Part shown: piece by piece, positions 37,233-46,588 of the stretch | Layout of the letters: the number at the start of each line of letters is the position of its first letter | Position numbering within the stretch: position 1 is the stretch's first letter | Source of the DNA: Helicobacter bilis | GTDB lineage: Bacteria > Campylobacterota > Campylobacteria > Campylobacterales > Helicobacteraceae | Direction: 5' to 3' | Assembly (NCBI RefSeq): GCF_001999985.1 | Contig: NZ_CP019645.1 | Span: 2,232,001-2,296,000 of the forward strand | Length of the DNA: 64,000 nucleotides | The notes under the pieces: model-generated | Database searches by the model: none | Told to the model about the DNA's origin: nothing | What the model saw: the letters and a program-made list of their open reading frames with translations, nothing else | Made by a program: the position numbers and the translations under genes

Positions 37233-38129
37233 ATGAGATTAAAATTTATAAGCGTATGTTTATGTATATGTATGCAATCAGTATTTGCCGCAAATATACA
37301 GGGAATCTATAAGGAAGAATCAAATGAAGAGGCAGATAAGGATTCTAAACAAACGCATATTTTTAAAGAAGATGTGTATAGGGAACACAATCCGCTTTTT
37401 ACAAATACATATAAAAAAGCTAGTCTAGCCTACACAGGCACACTTGGCTTAAGCGATACACAAACTTTAATGTATAATGGCTTAAATACGCAGTATCGAC
37501 ATCCTTTTGCATGGAAAAAGATTCAGCTAGATTCATTTGCTAATATTGCTTTTGGGAATGCTTTGCTTACGACACAAGCCACACAAAATAGCTCTTTCTT
37601 TTTTGGCTCAAATCTAGGGGCTAATACTTCTGTGCCTTTGCCTATACAAAATGTCGTAGCACATGGGGTATTTGGCATTGATATAGGCTTTGGGGCTTTA
37701 AGTAGTCAAGTAAATAACATGCTATTTCAAGGCTTTTTTGGTATTGATTTTTTCTATGATCAATATGTATTTCGCCCATTTATTAGCTTTTCTCTTATTA
37801 CGCCTTTTAGCAGTGTGTATGAAGTGAGTGTCGCAGGGCTTGTTGATATTGGCTTAAAGACTTTTTATAGGGGGGATTATATGCTGGGTTCTATTAATAT
37901 AGCTTTATCAAATCTTTTTTCAAAAAATAATGCTGGGGTCTTTACTCTCTTACCACAATCTACACCGCTTTTTTTAGGCACAAATGCTTTGAGATTTAAT
38001 GTAAATGCTAGTATTGACTACTTTGCAACACAGCATTTAAGCTTTAATGCTATGGCTTTGGTTACTTATACTTCAAGTTATCATGCCTTAAATGCTGGGG
38101 GTCAAGTGGGAGCAACTTATAGATTCTAA
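37233..38129 (+). CDS. outer-membrane beta-barrel protein
   Basis: A 298-aa exported protein with signal peptide MRLKFISVCLCICMQSVFA. The mature part alternates polar and aromatic/hydrophobic residues with strand-like blocks and ends in GATYRF, the terminal Phe recognised by the barrel assembly machinery. GGAGGG lies 5 nt before ATG 37233. It directly follows the peptide-binding protein gene. It resembles the simple Helicobacter outer-membrane families in style, but I cannot place it in Hop, Hor or Hof. The last codons TAT AGA TTC TAA form one arm of the hairpin at 38119-38143. Confidence 0.75.
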   Translation: MRLKFISVCLCICMQSVFAANIQGIYKEESNEEADKDSKQTHIFKEDVYREHNPLFTNTYKKASLAYTGTLGLSDTQTLMYNGLNTQYRHPFAWKKIQLDSFANIAFGNALLTTQATQNSSFFFGSNLGANTSVPLPIQNVVAHGVFGIDIGFGALSSQVNNMLFQGFFGIDFFYDQYVFRPFISFSLITPFSSVYEVSVAGLVDIGLKTFYRGDYMLGSINIALSNLFSKNNAGVFTLLPQSTPLFLGTNALRFNVNASIDYFATQHLSFNAMALVTYTSSYHALNAGGQVGATYRF

Positions 38130-38143
38130 GTTTTAGAATCTAT
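38119..38143 (+). terminator. hairpin made of two inverted AGATTCT words at the gene end
   Basis: ATAGATTCTAA and TTAGAATCTAT are perfect 11-bp arms around a 3-nt loop, followed by TTCATTT. The left arm overlaps the last codons and stop of the outer-membrane protein gene. Confidence 0.6.
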
Positions 38144-38183
38144 TTCATTTGCAAGTGTATAGAATCTAGATTTTAAAACAATT

Positions 38184-38259
38184 TGTCATGCTAAGTGCAA
38201 CAAAACAACTCAAAGTTTAGATTCTGTAAGAGATTTTTAGTCTATGGCTTAAAATGACA
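38184..38259. repeat. 76-bp element bounded by TGTCAT and ATGACA
   Basis: It starts TGTCATGCTAAGTGCAACAAAAC and ends GAGATTTTTAG...TTAAAATGACA. The two ends look like opposite, worn copies of the dispersed repeat seen at 21108 and 29504, so this may be an inverted REP/MITE-like pair. No protein is encoded. Confidence 0.5.
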
Positions 38260-38296
38260 GGAAGCTAAATTTTTAATAGTAAATATAAGGAAAAAT

Positions 38297-38548
38297 ATGC
38301 GATTAGATAAATTCTTAAATGCAGTCAATCTTACAAAACGAAGAGCAATAGCCCAAGATATGTGTGCTAATGGTGTTGTGCTTGTAAATGGTGTGGTATC
38401 AAAAAGCTCAAAAGAAGTCAAAGTAAATGACATTATTACCTTAAAGTTTTTGGAATCAACACATCAATATAAAGTCTTACAAATCCCAACATTAAAAACT
38501 ATACCAAAAAGCATGAAACATGAGTATGTTTTGGAGTTAGATTCTTAA
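38297..38548 (+). CDS. S4-domain RNA-binding protein (RqcP/Hsp15-like)
   Basis: An 83-aa protein made almost entirely of one S4 domain: MRLDKFLNAVNLTKRRAIAQ, then CANGVVLVNGVVSKSSKEVKVND and ITLKF. Such small proteins bind rRNA or tRNA on 50S subunits, for example in rescue of stalled nascent chains (RqcP, Hsp15). AAGGA lies 6 nt before ATG 38297. A homologous S4 gene lies near ileS in H. pylori; here ileS is about 4 kb away. Confidence 0.88.
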   Translation: MRLDKFLNAVNLTKRRAIAQDMCANGVVLVNGVVSKSSKEVKVNDIITLKFLESTHQYKVLQIPTLKTIPKSMKHEYVLELDS

Positions 38549-38590
38549 AACATGCTAAGTTTATAGAACTTGCAAATATATTGGATTCTC

Positions 38591-39808
38591 TTATTGAAAT
38601 CTTTGTTTTAGCAATTTATATGCCATGCGAATACATGCCCTTAAATTACTGCATTGCTTTTCTGTGTATTTTTTACAGAGAGATTCTAAGGATAAACCTC
38701 TTTTATATATATCACTTTGCTTTATATTCTGAATCTTAGTGTGCGTGTCATAATCTATTACGCCACCCACTTTTTTATTTTCCGGCCGTTGTGCTTTATA
38801 AAGTGTAAGGCTTTTGCATGCTAATTTTAGATAGCTAAAATAATTTAACCTTTTCTTACAACAAGTCTCATAAAGCATGCCTAAGCGATAAGGCAGTGAG
38901 TTTTCAATCTCATCTAAAGAGGCATAAAAAGTTTCACTACTTATGCGGTCTAAATGATGTATAACAAAGATATATTCCCTATTGAGATATTCATAAAGTG
39001 CTTGATGGCATACCATAACTTCCAGCGTGTATATTTTTTTGCTATTATTTTTAGGATGGAAATATTCGCATTCTAATGCACCAGCCGGTGCTACGACCTC
39101 CATATTATGGACCGCAAAGCCTTTATACAAAATAAGATAATACATAAAAATATAGTAGTCAAAATCCCAAAATGTTTGCATGTATAGATACTTTGGAATC
39201 TGTGTAACTTGGAAAAATTCATTTAAATATTCGCATTTATAAATACAAAGCTGATTAAACCATAAATATAGGTTACTATCAAGTTTATCAAAATCTTTAT
39301 GGGCTAAAAAATATCGCCTTGATATATTGTAGATATTATTCACATTGAAAAATGTAGAATTGGGCAATGTTTCATTGCCATATAGAATCTTATCGGTATA
39401 AAATTTTTCGCATAAGGCAAAAACATCCACTTCTTTAATAATCACGCATTCAGAATCTAAAATCACAATGTAATCATATTTATCTTTTAATTCAATCAAA
39501 GCATAAAATTTCTTTACATTCACAATGCCCAGTGCATTTGTGTCTATTGTAATATCAACTTTTATGTTTGGTGATAATACTATGCTATCATAAGGGCAAT
39601 TACCCCCCCCCCCCCCCATAGCAACATTTTTAACATTATTATCTCTATTTAGAAAAACATCAAAGCTTTTAGAATCTTCTTTAGAGCTAAACACAAAGCA
39701 CAAATCAGCTTGTTTGTTAATATTACACAGCATGAAGCTCTGCATAAAAGTGTGTGCAAGGCTATAATGCTTTGGATGTAATGGGATAACAAATGCAATT
39801 TTATTCAT
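38591..39808 (-). CDS. phase-variable glycosyltransferase-like protein, G15 tract in frame (ON)
   Basis: A 405-aa cytosolic protein starting MNKIAFVIPLHPKHYSLA, typical of nucleotide-sugar-dependent transferases. A G15 run (39603-39617) encodes Gly65-69 just after Met64, and the frame is intact through it, so this copy is ON. The IVILDSECVI segment at about residue 114 stands where a DxD-type metal motif is expected. A basic tail (LKLACKSLTLYKAQRPENKK) may attach it to the membrane. ATG 39808 has AAGGAT 7 nt upstream. The acceptor is probably LPS or another surface glycan, by inference from the switch and family style. Confidence 0.75.
   Translation of the reverse strand: MNKIAFVIPLHPKHYSLAHTFMQSFMLCNINKQADLCFVFSSKEDSKSFDVFLNRDNNVKNVAMGGGGGNCPYDSIVLSPNIKVDITIDTNALGIVNVKKFYALIELKDKYDYIVILDSECVIIKEVDVFALCEKFYTDKILYGNETLPNSTFFNVNNIYNISRRYFLAHKDFDKLDSNLYLWFNQLCIYKCEYLNEFFQVTQIPKYLYMQTFWDFDYYIFMYYLILYKGFAVHNMEVVAPAGALECEYFHPKNNSKKIYTLEVMVCHQALYEYLNREYIFVIHHLDRISSETFYASLDEIENSLPYRLGMLYETCCKKRLNYFSYLKLACKSLTLYKAQRPENKKVGGVIDYDTHTKIQNIKQSDIYKRGLSLESLCKKYTEKQCSNLRACIRMAYKLLKQRFQ
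39603..39617. repeat. poly-C/G tract of 15 nt inside a glycosyltransferase gene
   Basis: Fifteen C on the plus strand, translated as five Gly on the minus strand. Any change that is not a multiple of three would end the protein early. Confidence 0.95.
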
Positions 39809-39825
39809 ACATAATCCTTGCAAAG

Positions 39826-41268
39826 TTAAACAATCGTTTGTAAAAACTCAACGCAAGATCGCACACCAATGCCACTTGCACCATAAGGATTTACACCCCA
39901 TTCTTTCTCTACATACGCAGGACCTGCGATATCGATATGTAGCCACTTATCCTTATATTCTTCTCTAATAAATTCAGCCAAGAATAATCCCGCAGTAATA
40001 GCCCCGCCATAGCGAGAGCTTGAAGTATTGCTTACATCAGCTATTTTAGATTCTATAAGCTTTTTTAAATGCGTGTTAAAGGGCAATGTATGAGCCAATT
40101 CACCGGATTTCAAGGCAGATTCTACAAATTGCTGTTTTAACTTCTCATTAAAGCCCATAACGCCACTTGTATATTCCCCAAGTGCCACCACACACGCACC
40201 TGTAAGTGTCGCAAAGTCAATGATAATATCCGCATCTAAATCTTGTGCATAGCTCAAACAATCAGCCAATACTAATCTGCCTTCCGCATCAGTGTTTTTC
40301 ACCTCAATACTCTTTTTCTCCCTTGAGATTAGCACATCATCGGGTCGATAGGCATTTTTACCGATAGCATTATCTGTTATCCCCATAATTGCGTGTAATT
40401 CGACATCAAGTCCTAGCTGCACCGCCGCTAAAAACGCACCAAGCACCGCACATGCCCCGCCTTTATCAGCTTTCATTGTCGTCATGTAGTCAGCAGGTTT
40501 TAGGCTCAATCCACCTGTATCATACACTAGCCCTTTACCTACGATAACAACCTTTTTCTTTGGCTTTTTAGGCTTGTAGCTTAGGTGAGCTAGATATGCA
40601 GGATAGTTTGAGGCTTGATTTACCGCTAGAAATGCCCCCATTTTTTGTTCTTCCATGTATGAATTACTACGCAAAGTTGCATTTATTTCGGCATTTTTAT
40701 ATTTTTTTGCTAGTTTTATAGTCTCATTTTGAGCGAGTTCAGATAGAAATATTGAGTTTGCGATATTTGGTGGCGTATTTACCACATTACGCACAAAATT
40801 CACATTAGCACATATAATACTTACTTGCTCTAAAAGACTCTCTTTTAAGCCGATACAATGGATTGTAATCTTAGAATCCGCTTCATCATCTCTTTTATGC
40901 TTATAGCCACTGAATTCATAACTACCAAGTAAAAAGCCTTGCAAAATGGCAATTTGCACACTCTCATCTAAGCCTCTAAAAGACAAACTCACTTCATCTA
41001 ACTTAAGATTTTTCATAGATTTATATGCTGTGCTTATCGCATTTGCATAGCTTTCTGTCTCTTTATTTTCTAAACCTATATATAGAATCTTGCTGCTTTG
41101 AGCAAAAAATACACCACTACCCTTATAACCACGCTCTTTTAATAGCGTGAAATCAGGGATTTTTTTGCTATTTTTAGAATCTTCTAACATTGTCTTATCA
41201 ACAAATAGAATCTTAGCGCCTTTTTCCTCTTTGCTTATGACTAGATTGACTTTAGAATTGTATTGCAT
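39826..41268 (-). CDS. pepA: leucyl aminopeptidase (M17)
   Basis: A 480-aa cytosolic aminopeptidase. The catalytic NTDAEGRLVLAD signature is at about residue 325, with metal ligands in GKGLVYDTGGLSLKPADYMTTMKADKGG. It releases N-terminal residues, also Cys-Gly from glutathione breakdown. Its ATG overlaps the dedA stop by one base (TAATG), so the pair is translationally coupled; the same pair is found in H. pylori. Confidence 0.96.
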   Translation of the reverse strand: MQYNSKVNLVISKEEKGAKILFVDKTMLEDSKNSKKIPDFTLLKERGYKGSGVFFAQSSKILYIGLENKETESYANAISTAYKSMKNLKLDEVSLSFRGLDESVQIAILQGFLLGSYEFSGYKHKRDDEADSKITIHCIGLKESLLEQVSIICANVNFVRNVVNTPPNIANSIFLSELAQNETIKLAKKYKNAEINATLRSNSYMEEQKMGAFLAVNQASNYPAYLAHLSYKPKKPKKKVVIVGKGLVYDTGGLSLKPADYMTTMKADKGGACAVLGAFLAAVQLGLDVELHAIMGITDNAIGKNAYRPDDVLISREKKSIEVKNTDAEGRLVLADCLSYAQDLDADIIIDFATLTGACVVALGEYTSGVMGFNEKLKQQFVESALKSGELAHTLPFNTHLKKLIESKIADVSNTSSSRYGGAITAGLFLAEFIREEYKDKWLHIDIAGPAYVEKEWGVNPYGASGIGVRSCVEFLQTIV

Positions 41269-41969
41269 TAGCGTTTTTCCTTAGTGTGTTTTTTTCTCCA
41301 CCATATAAATGTGGCAATAAAGCCTACAATTATAGCTAATAAAATAGCAAATAATAATAGATTCTCTTTGATTTTTGCAAAAACACTTGTGATAATATCA
41401 AGTATTTCCGCACCAAAATACCACGCTGGAACGATTGTGATAGCTGCCCAAGCCCACGCTGATATAAGATTTATTAAAGCAAACTTTAGGGCAGAATATC
41501 GTGTCAAACCAATGCTTATAGGAATGATTGTCCTTAAACCATACATGTATCTTTGCACGAAAATAATGGGCCAGCCATATTTTTGCATAAGCCTACTTGC
41601 AAGGGCAAATTTACGCCTTTGACTGCGAAATTTCTTATGCACATACTCTTTTCTTAGCCTACCTATGTAAAAATAGATTTGATCTCCTGTAAAGCCTCCA
41701 AGCCCCGCGATAAAGATACACCAATACACATCTAAATGCCCTTGATGTGCTGCAATCCCTGCGAGTAAAAGCCCCCATTCTCCCTCCAAAATACTCCAAC
41801 AAAACAAAATCACATAGCCCCAATCTTGCACATGATTTTCCCACAAAGATTTAATGCTTTCTTCAAATGAAAAATTTGAATTCTTCACATACAAAAAAAG
41901 CGAAATTGCTATGATGATAACAATGCTACCTACAATAATGCTTTTTAGATTCTGTTTTATTTTCTCCAT
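41268..41969 (-). CDS. DedA-family membrane protein
   Basis: A 233-aa inner-membrane protein. It has an N-terminal TM, a re-entrant region ILEGEWGLLLAGIAAHQG (family E-x-x-x-P/G type motif), FTGDQIYFYIGR and YGWPIIFVQRYMYGLRTIIPISIGL, the DedA signature that includes the conserved Arg. DedA proteins act as lipid scramblases/undecaprenyl-phosphate or PE flippases in other bacteria. It lies directly upstream of pepA with a one-base overlap. Confidence 0.9.
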   Translation of the reverse strand: MEKIKQNLKSIIVGSIVIIIAISLFLYVKNSNFSFEESIKSLWENHVQDWGYVILFCWSILEGEWGLLLAGIAAHQGHLDVYWCIFIAGLGGFTGDQIYFYIGRLRKEYVHKKFRSQRRKFALASRLMQKYGWPIIFVQRYMYGLRTIIPISIGLTRYSALKFALINLISAWAWAAITIVPAWYFGAEILDIITSVFAKIKENLLLFAILLAIIVGFIATFIWWRKKHTKEKR

Positions 41970-42135
41970 ATAAACCTGCCTTTTTTAGATATGTGATTTT
42001 ATAAAAAAAATTTAAATTTTATAATAAACTTAAATAAAGATATTTTGTCTTTCTCAAAATATCGTATATGACAATCAACAGAATCTAATTTTTACAAAAA
42101 TAACCACTCTTTTTTACTCCATGATACTACTTATT

Positions 42136-45069
42136 TTACAACAACGATAGCACCTCATCGCAACGACCGCATACTTCCATGTTAGAATCTTTTTTAAACT
42201 GCCAACATCTAGGGCATTTCTCTTTTGTAGCTTTATAGACATGATAGGTTTTATTATCGAAGTTAATGCTAAAGAGTATGTCGCTATTAGTTTTTTCACA
42301 TACGCATTCACTCACCATTAGAAAATCTGCGATTAAATCCTTGCTATTTTCGCATTCTTTTGGTAGGGATAGGCTTAACTCTAGGCTTGATTTTAGCACT
42401 TTTTCTTTTTTGAGTTTATCAACTTGTTCGTTAAATAGGCTTCTTAGGGCTAAACATAGCTTGATTTTTTCTTGTTTTTCTTCACTAAAACTAAAGTTTG
42501 GTATAGCAAATTTCTCTAACTCAAACACATTTTTTGCCTCACCTTTAATCACAAAAGGTGCATAATCAAGTGCTTCATCAATAGTGTAAGTTAAAAATGG
42601 TGCAAGTAAATGCAAGATATTATTTGCCAATATTGCAAACACACTTTGGATTGCAAGGCGTTTGTTAGAATCTATCGTATCACAATACAAGCTATCCTTA
42701 CAAATATCTAAATAGATTCCGCTTAAAGTTGCCGTGATAAAGCCATTTAAAACTTGGAATCCTTTTGAAAACTCATATTCACTAAATAAAGTATCTACTT
42801 CATTTAATACCTGCTTTGCTTCATGCAATACCCATTCATCAATGATGCTAAAATTCTCACTAGAGCTAAGCTTTGTTAGCCCTTGTGTATTTGCAAGTAG
42901 AAAGCGGATAGTATTTCGCAATTTAAGATAGTTTTCACTCGCTTGTTTTAGGATATTTTGCGATATTTTCACATCATTTTGATAATCTGACAGGGCTACC
43001 CAAAGTCGCAAAATCTCACTTCCACTTTCGCTAATAATCTTACTTGGGGCAAGGACATTACCCTTTGACTTACTCATTTTCTCACTTTTTTCATCAATGG
43101 TAAAACCATGTGTAATGATATTTTTAAAGGGGGCTTTATGATTTATCGCACAACCTAGTAAGAGAGAGCTTTGAAACCAGCCTCTATGCTGATCGCTCCC
43201 CTCCAAATATACATCAGCAGGGGCGTGTCCGCTATTATAATCCTTACTATCTAGCACGGCAAACCAAGTGCTACCGCTATCAAACCATACATCTAAAATG
43301 TGCATGTTTTTTTCATATAAATTTGCCTTATCTTTATAAGAATCGGGCAGTAAATCAATGATTTCTCTCTCCCACCATACATCGCAGCCATGAGATTCAA
43401 ATAAAGATTCTATATGACTTGTTAGAATCTCTTCAAACATAGGCTCACCACTTTCTTTATCTATGAAAAATGCGATAGGCACACCCCAATCTCGCTGCCT
43501 TGAGATACACCAATCGGGGCGATTTTCCACCATGCTTTTTATGCGATTTATCCCATTTTTTGGATAGAATCTTGTGTTTTCAATCTCTTGCAAGGCGACT
43601 TGTCTCAGTGTCTTTCCATTATAGTAAGGCTTATCCATGAGAATAAACCACTGCTTTGTAGCACGGAAAATAATTGGCTTATTTGTCCGCCAACAATGCG
43701 GGTATGAATGCACTATCTCTTCATGATGAAGCAGGGCATTTTTATCTTTTAGAATCTCTAGTATTCTTTTTTGTGCTTTAAAAATATGAGAGCCTACAAA
43801 CTCATCTATCACTTCTTTTTCAAAAAGTCCTAGCGTGATAATACTCTCATCAAAACAGCCAGAATCATCAACAGGCATAATAACAGGCAGGTCATATTTT
43901 AAGCATGTAAAGTAGTCATCTTCACCATGTCCGGGGGCATTATGCACCGCTCCACTGCCATCCTCCATGCTTACATACTCTGCTAGAATCAACATAGAAT
44001 CTCTATTATTTAAAGGGTTTGTAGCATAGTGTTTTTCAAAATTTTTAGATTCTATTGTTGTAAGAATCTCACCTTCTATAACCCCTCTTTCTTTCAATTT
44101 TTCATAAAGTTTTTTAGCTACTATTGCACCATTACTCACTAGCACATAAGATTCATTAGGATTTAGCGCAATGGCTACATTGCTAGGAAGAGTCCAAGGC
44201 GTAGTCGTCCATATAAGCATATATGGGGTTACTTTTGTACTAAAAGATTCTAAATTTAGGGCTTTTAGAGTGCTTGTTTGCAGAGAAAATGCTACAAATA
44301 TAGAATCTGATCTCTTGTCTTTATACTCAACTTCTGCTTCTGCTAAGGCACTTTTTGCCGCCCAGCTCCAAAATATAGGCTTACTTCTTTGTGTTAATAA
44401 TCCAGCTTTTGCCACTTGCACAAGAGCGCGGTAAATATCAGCTTCAAACTTATATTTCATAGTCTTATAAGGATTATCAAAATCGCCTACAATACCAAAT
44501 GATAAAAACTCATTTTTCTGTATTTCCACAAATTTTTCCGCGTGTTTTCTACATGCTTCTCTAATCTCAAGTTTGGTTGGAATCTTTTTTTCTGCTTCAT
44601 AAGCATTGCTTACTTGCTGCTCTATTGGCAAACCATGACAATCCCAACCGGGCGTATAAAACACTTGTTTACCTTGAAAATAGTGATATTTGATAATGAA
44701 GTCTTTTAGAATCTTATTTAGAGCATGTCCTACATGTAAATGCCCATTTGCATAAGGCGGTCCATCATGGAGTGTAAATGTGTTATTTGTGCTTGATTTA
44801 TTCTTATTTGTGGTGTTTGTTTCGTTTTGATTCGCTTTGTTTGGATTAATTTCATTTGGATTGATTTCGCCCTGATTTGTTTGACTTTGCTTCACTTTAT
44901 TCAAGCTTGTTCTTGTCGAGCTTGTTCTTGCTTTACTCATTGTGCTGTATGCGTATTCCTGCCATTTCTTATATCTCTCTGGCTCTTTTTGCGGAAGATT
45001 ACCTTTCATTGGAAAATCTGTCTTTGGCAATATCAGTGTATCTTTGTAGTCTTTTTGTGCTTGGTCCAT
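42136..45069 (-). CDS. ileS: isoleucyl-tRNA synthetase with low-complexity insertion
   Basis: A 977-aa class I synthetase, longer than the usual 920. HVGH (HIGH motif) is at 112-115, GWDCHGLP follows, KMSKSKGN is the second catalytic motif, and the C-terminal zinc site reads CPRCW...CGRCD. Residues 47-96 are an N/T/S/Q-rich insertion before the conserved TFTLHDGPPYANG; part of it is a short tandem repeat (INPNEINPNKANQNE). It charges tRNA-Ile and edits valine. ATG 45069 has AAAGGAATGTT upstream. It stands alone on the minus strand, divergent from ste24. Confidence 0.97.
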   Translation of the reverse strand: MDQAQKDYKDTLILPKTDFPMKGNLPQKEPERYKKWQEYAYSTMSKARTSSTRTSLNKVKQSQTNQGEINPNEINPNKANQNETNTTNKNKSSTNNTFTLHDGPPYANGHLHVGHALNKILKDFIIKYHYFQGKQVFYTPGWDCHGLPIEQQVSNAYEAEKKIPTKLEIREACRKHAEKFVEIQKNEFLSFGIVGDFDNPYKTMKYKFEADIYRALVQVAKAGLLTQRSKPIFWSWAAKSALAEAEVEYKDKRSDSIFVAFSLQTSTLKALNLESFSTKVTPYMLIWTTTPWTLPSNVAIALNPNESYVLVSNGAIVAKKLYEKLKERGVIEGEILTTIESKNFEKHYATNPLNNRDSMLILAEYVSMEDGSGAVHNAPGHGEDDYFTCLKYDLPVIMPVDDSGCFDESIITLGLFEKEVIDEFVGSHIFKAQKRILEILKDKNALLHHEEIVHSYPHCWRTNKPIIFRATKQWFILMDKPYYNGKTLRQVALQEIENTRFYPKNGINRIKSMVENRPDWCISRQRDWGVPIAFFIDKESGEPMFEEILTSHIESLFESHGCDVWWEREIIDLLPDSYKDKANLYEKNMHILDVWFDSGSTWFAVLDSKDYNSGHAPADVYLEGSDQHRGWFQSSLLLGCAINHKAPFKNIITHGFTIDEKSEKMSKSKGNVLAPSKIISESGSEILRLWVALSDYQNDVKISQNILKQASENYLKLRNTIRFLLANTQGLTKLSSSENFSIIDEWVLHEAKQVLNEVDTLFSEYEFSKGFQVLNGFITATLSGIYLDICKDSLYCDTIDSNKRLAIQSVFAILANNILHLLAPFLTYTIDEALDYAPFVIKGEAKNVFELEKFAIPNFSFSEEKQEKIKLCLALRSLFNEQVDKLKKEKVLKSSLELSLSLPKECENSKDLIADFLMVSECVCEKTNSDILFSINFDNKTYHVYKATKEKCPRCWQFKKDSNMEVCGRCDEVLSLL

Positions 45070-45376
45070 AACATTCCTTTTGCGTTTATAAAATTTTGAA
45101 TTTTAACAAATTTTCACAAAGGATTCTTTAATATTTGCTTTTGTTTGTGAGATTTTTCTGTTTTGATACTTAATAATAATCTTATTATATGTTATCTAGG
45201 TCAGGCCAAGAGAAATCGATATATAAGATTTTTTAGATTCTAAACGAGAATTATGGTATAAAAAGTATTAATATTATAACTTATGGGGCATTGTATTAGC
45301 GTGATATTTAAAAATTTATAATACACTAAAGGTTTTTTAGCGTTAAAAGGGATTTTATTGCAAAAAGGAGATTGCA
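45070..45376. other. gene-free gap between ileS and ste24
   Basis: About 300 bases holding the divergent promoters. A TTTTAGATTCTAAA word is at about 45231, and a good AAGGAG site at 45365-45370 belongs to the TTG start at 45377. Nothing else recognised. Confidence 0.5.
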
Positions 45377-46588
45377 TTGTATCTTGTGATTTTGGCGTAT
45401 TTGCTATTGTTTGTTACTCCCGCGATAGTTTTAAATATTTTGCAAATGCGTTATATACAAACTTATGCCACAAAGAAGCCAGTTATTCTTAACGCACATG
45501 ATTATAGCATTGCTGCAAGTTATGCTATCACTCGTTGCAGGGTTGCGTTAATAGAGCATATTTTTAGTTTTATTGCATTAGTTTTTTGGCTATTCTTTGG
45601 CGTTACCTATCTTACGCAATTTTATAATATGCTGCCTATAAGTGGTTTTGGTGCAAATCTACTTGTGATTCTATCTTTTCTTGGCTTACACGCCCTTATT
45701 CATATACCTTTTAGTATCGCTCAAAAGCGTATAGATTCTCATTATGGCTTTAATAAACAAAGTGTAAAAGGTTTTGTGCTTGATGGCATAAAAATGTTTG
45801 TAGTGAGTGGGATTTTGCTTGGTATCATTTTTGCCTTGTTGCTATGGATTATGGAATCTCTTAGTTCTTGGTGGCTTGTTGGCTTTTGTGTTGTATTTGC
45901 ATTTCTTGTATTTATACAGCTAGTTTATCCCACGCTTATTGCTCCAATGTTTAATAAATTTACACCTTTAGATAATGAATTGCTTCGTCAAAGGATTACC
46001 ACACTTATGGAACATGCAGGATTCCATAGCAGTGGGATTTTTGTCATTGATGCAAGTAGGAGAGATGGTAGGCTGAATGCGTATTTTGGCGGTTTAGGCA
46101 GTATGAAGCGAGTGGTGCTATTTGATACACTGCTAGATAAGATTAGTGAAGATGGATTGATTGCGATTTTGGGACATGAGCTTGGACATTTTAAGCATGG
46201 CGATATAACACAAAATATCATAATAAGTGGTTCTATTTTATTTGCTATGTTTGCTATTATGGGTTTATTTTTTGAACCTTTATGTTTGTATTTAGGACTA
46301 CCTTTTACAGATAGTAGCATTCTTATACTAGCTATATTGCTTTTTCCAGTATTATCATTTTTATTTATGCCGATACAAAGCTATTTTAGCAGAAAGGCAG
46401 AATATAGAGCTGATGCTTTTGGTGCGTCTTGCGTAAGTAAAAAGGCGCTTAGTGAAGCTTTAGTGCGTCTTGTAAATGAAAATAAGGCTTTTCCATATTC
46501 ACATCCGGCATATATATTTTTTTACTATTCTCATCCACCGCTTTTAGAGCGACTTAAGGCACTTGGGGGATTGCATGATGGAAATTGA
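45377..46588 (+). CDS. Ste24/HtpX-like M48 zinc metalloprotease
   Basis: A 403-aa polytopic inner-membrane protease of the CAAX-protease-1 type. The HELGH zinc site is at 267-271, and EYRADAFGAS supplies the third ligand. Several hydrophobic segments lie before and after it. The start is TTG 45377, the only start with a ribosome binding site (AAGGAG 6 nt upstream); no ATG is available near the N-terminus. The substrate is unknown; membrane-protein quality control is inferred. The 3' end overlaps the start of prmC, as in H. pylori where the two are also neighbours. Confidence 0.92.
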   Translation: MYLVILAYLLLFVTPAIVLNILQMRYIQTYATKKPVILNAHDYSIAASYAITRCRVALIEHIFSFIALVFWLFFGVTYLTQFYNMLPISGFGANLLVILSFLGLHALIHIPFSIAQKRIDSHYGFNKQSVKGFVLDGIKMFVVSGILLGIIFALLLWIMESLSSWWLVGFCVVFAFLVFIQLVYPTLIAPMFNKFTPLDNELLRQRITTLMEHAGFHSSGIFVIDASRRDGRLNAYFGGLGSMKRVVLFDTLLDKISEDGLIAILGHELGHFKHGDITQNIIISGSILFAMFAIMGLFFEPLCLYLGLPFTDSSILILAILLFPVLSFLFMPIQSYFSRKAEYRADAFGASCVSKKALSEALVRLVNENKAFPYSHPAYIFFYYSHPPLLERLKALGGLHDGN

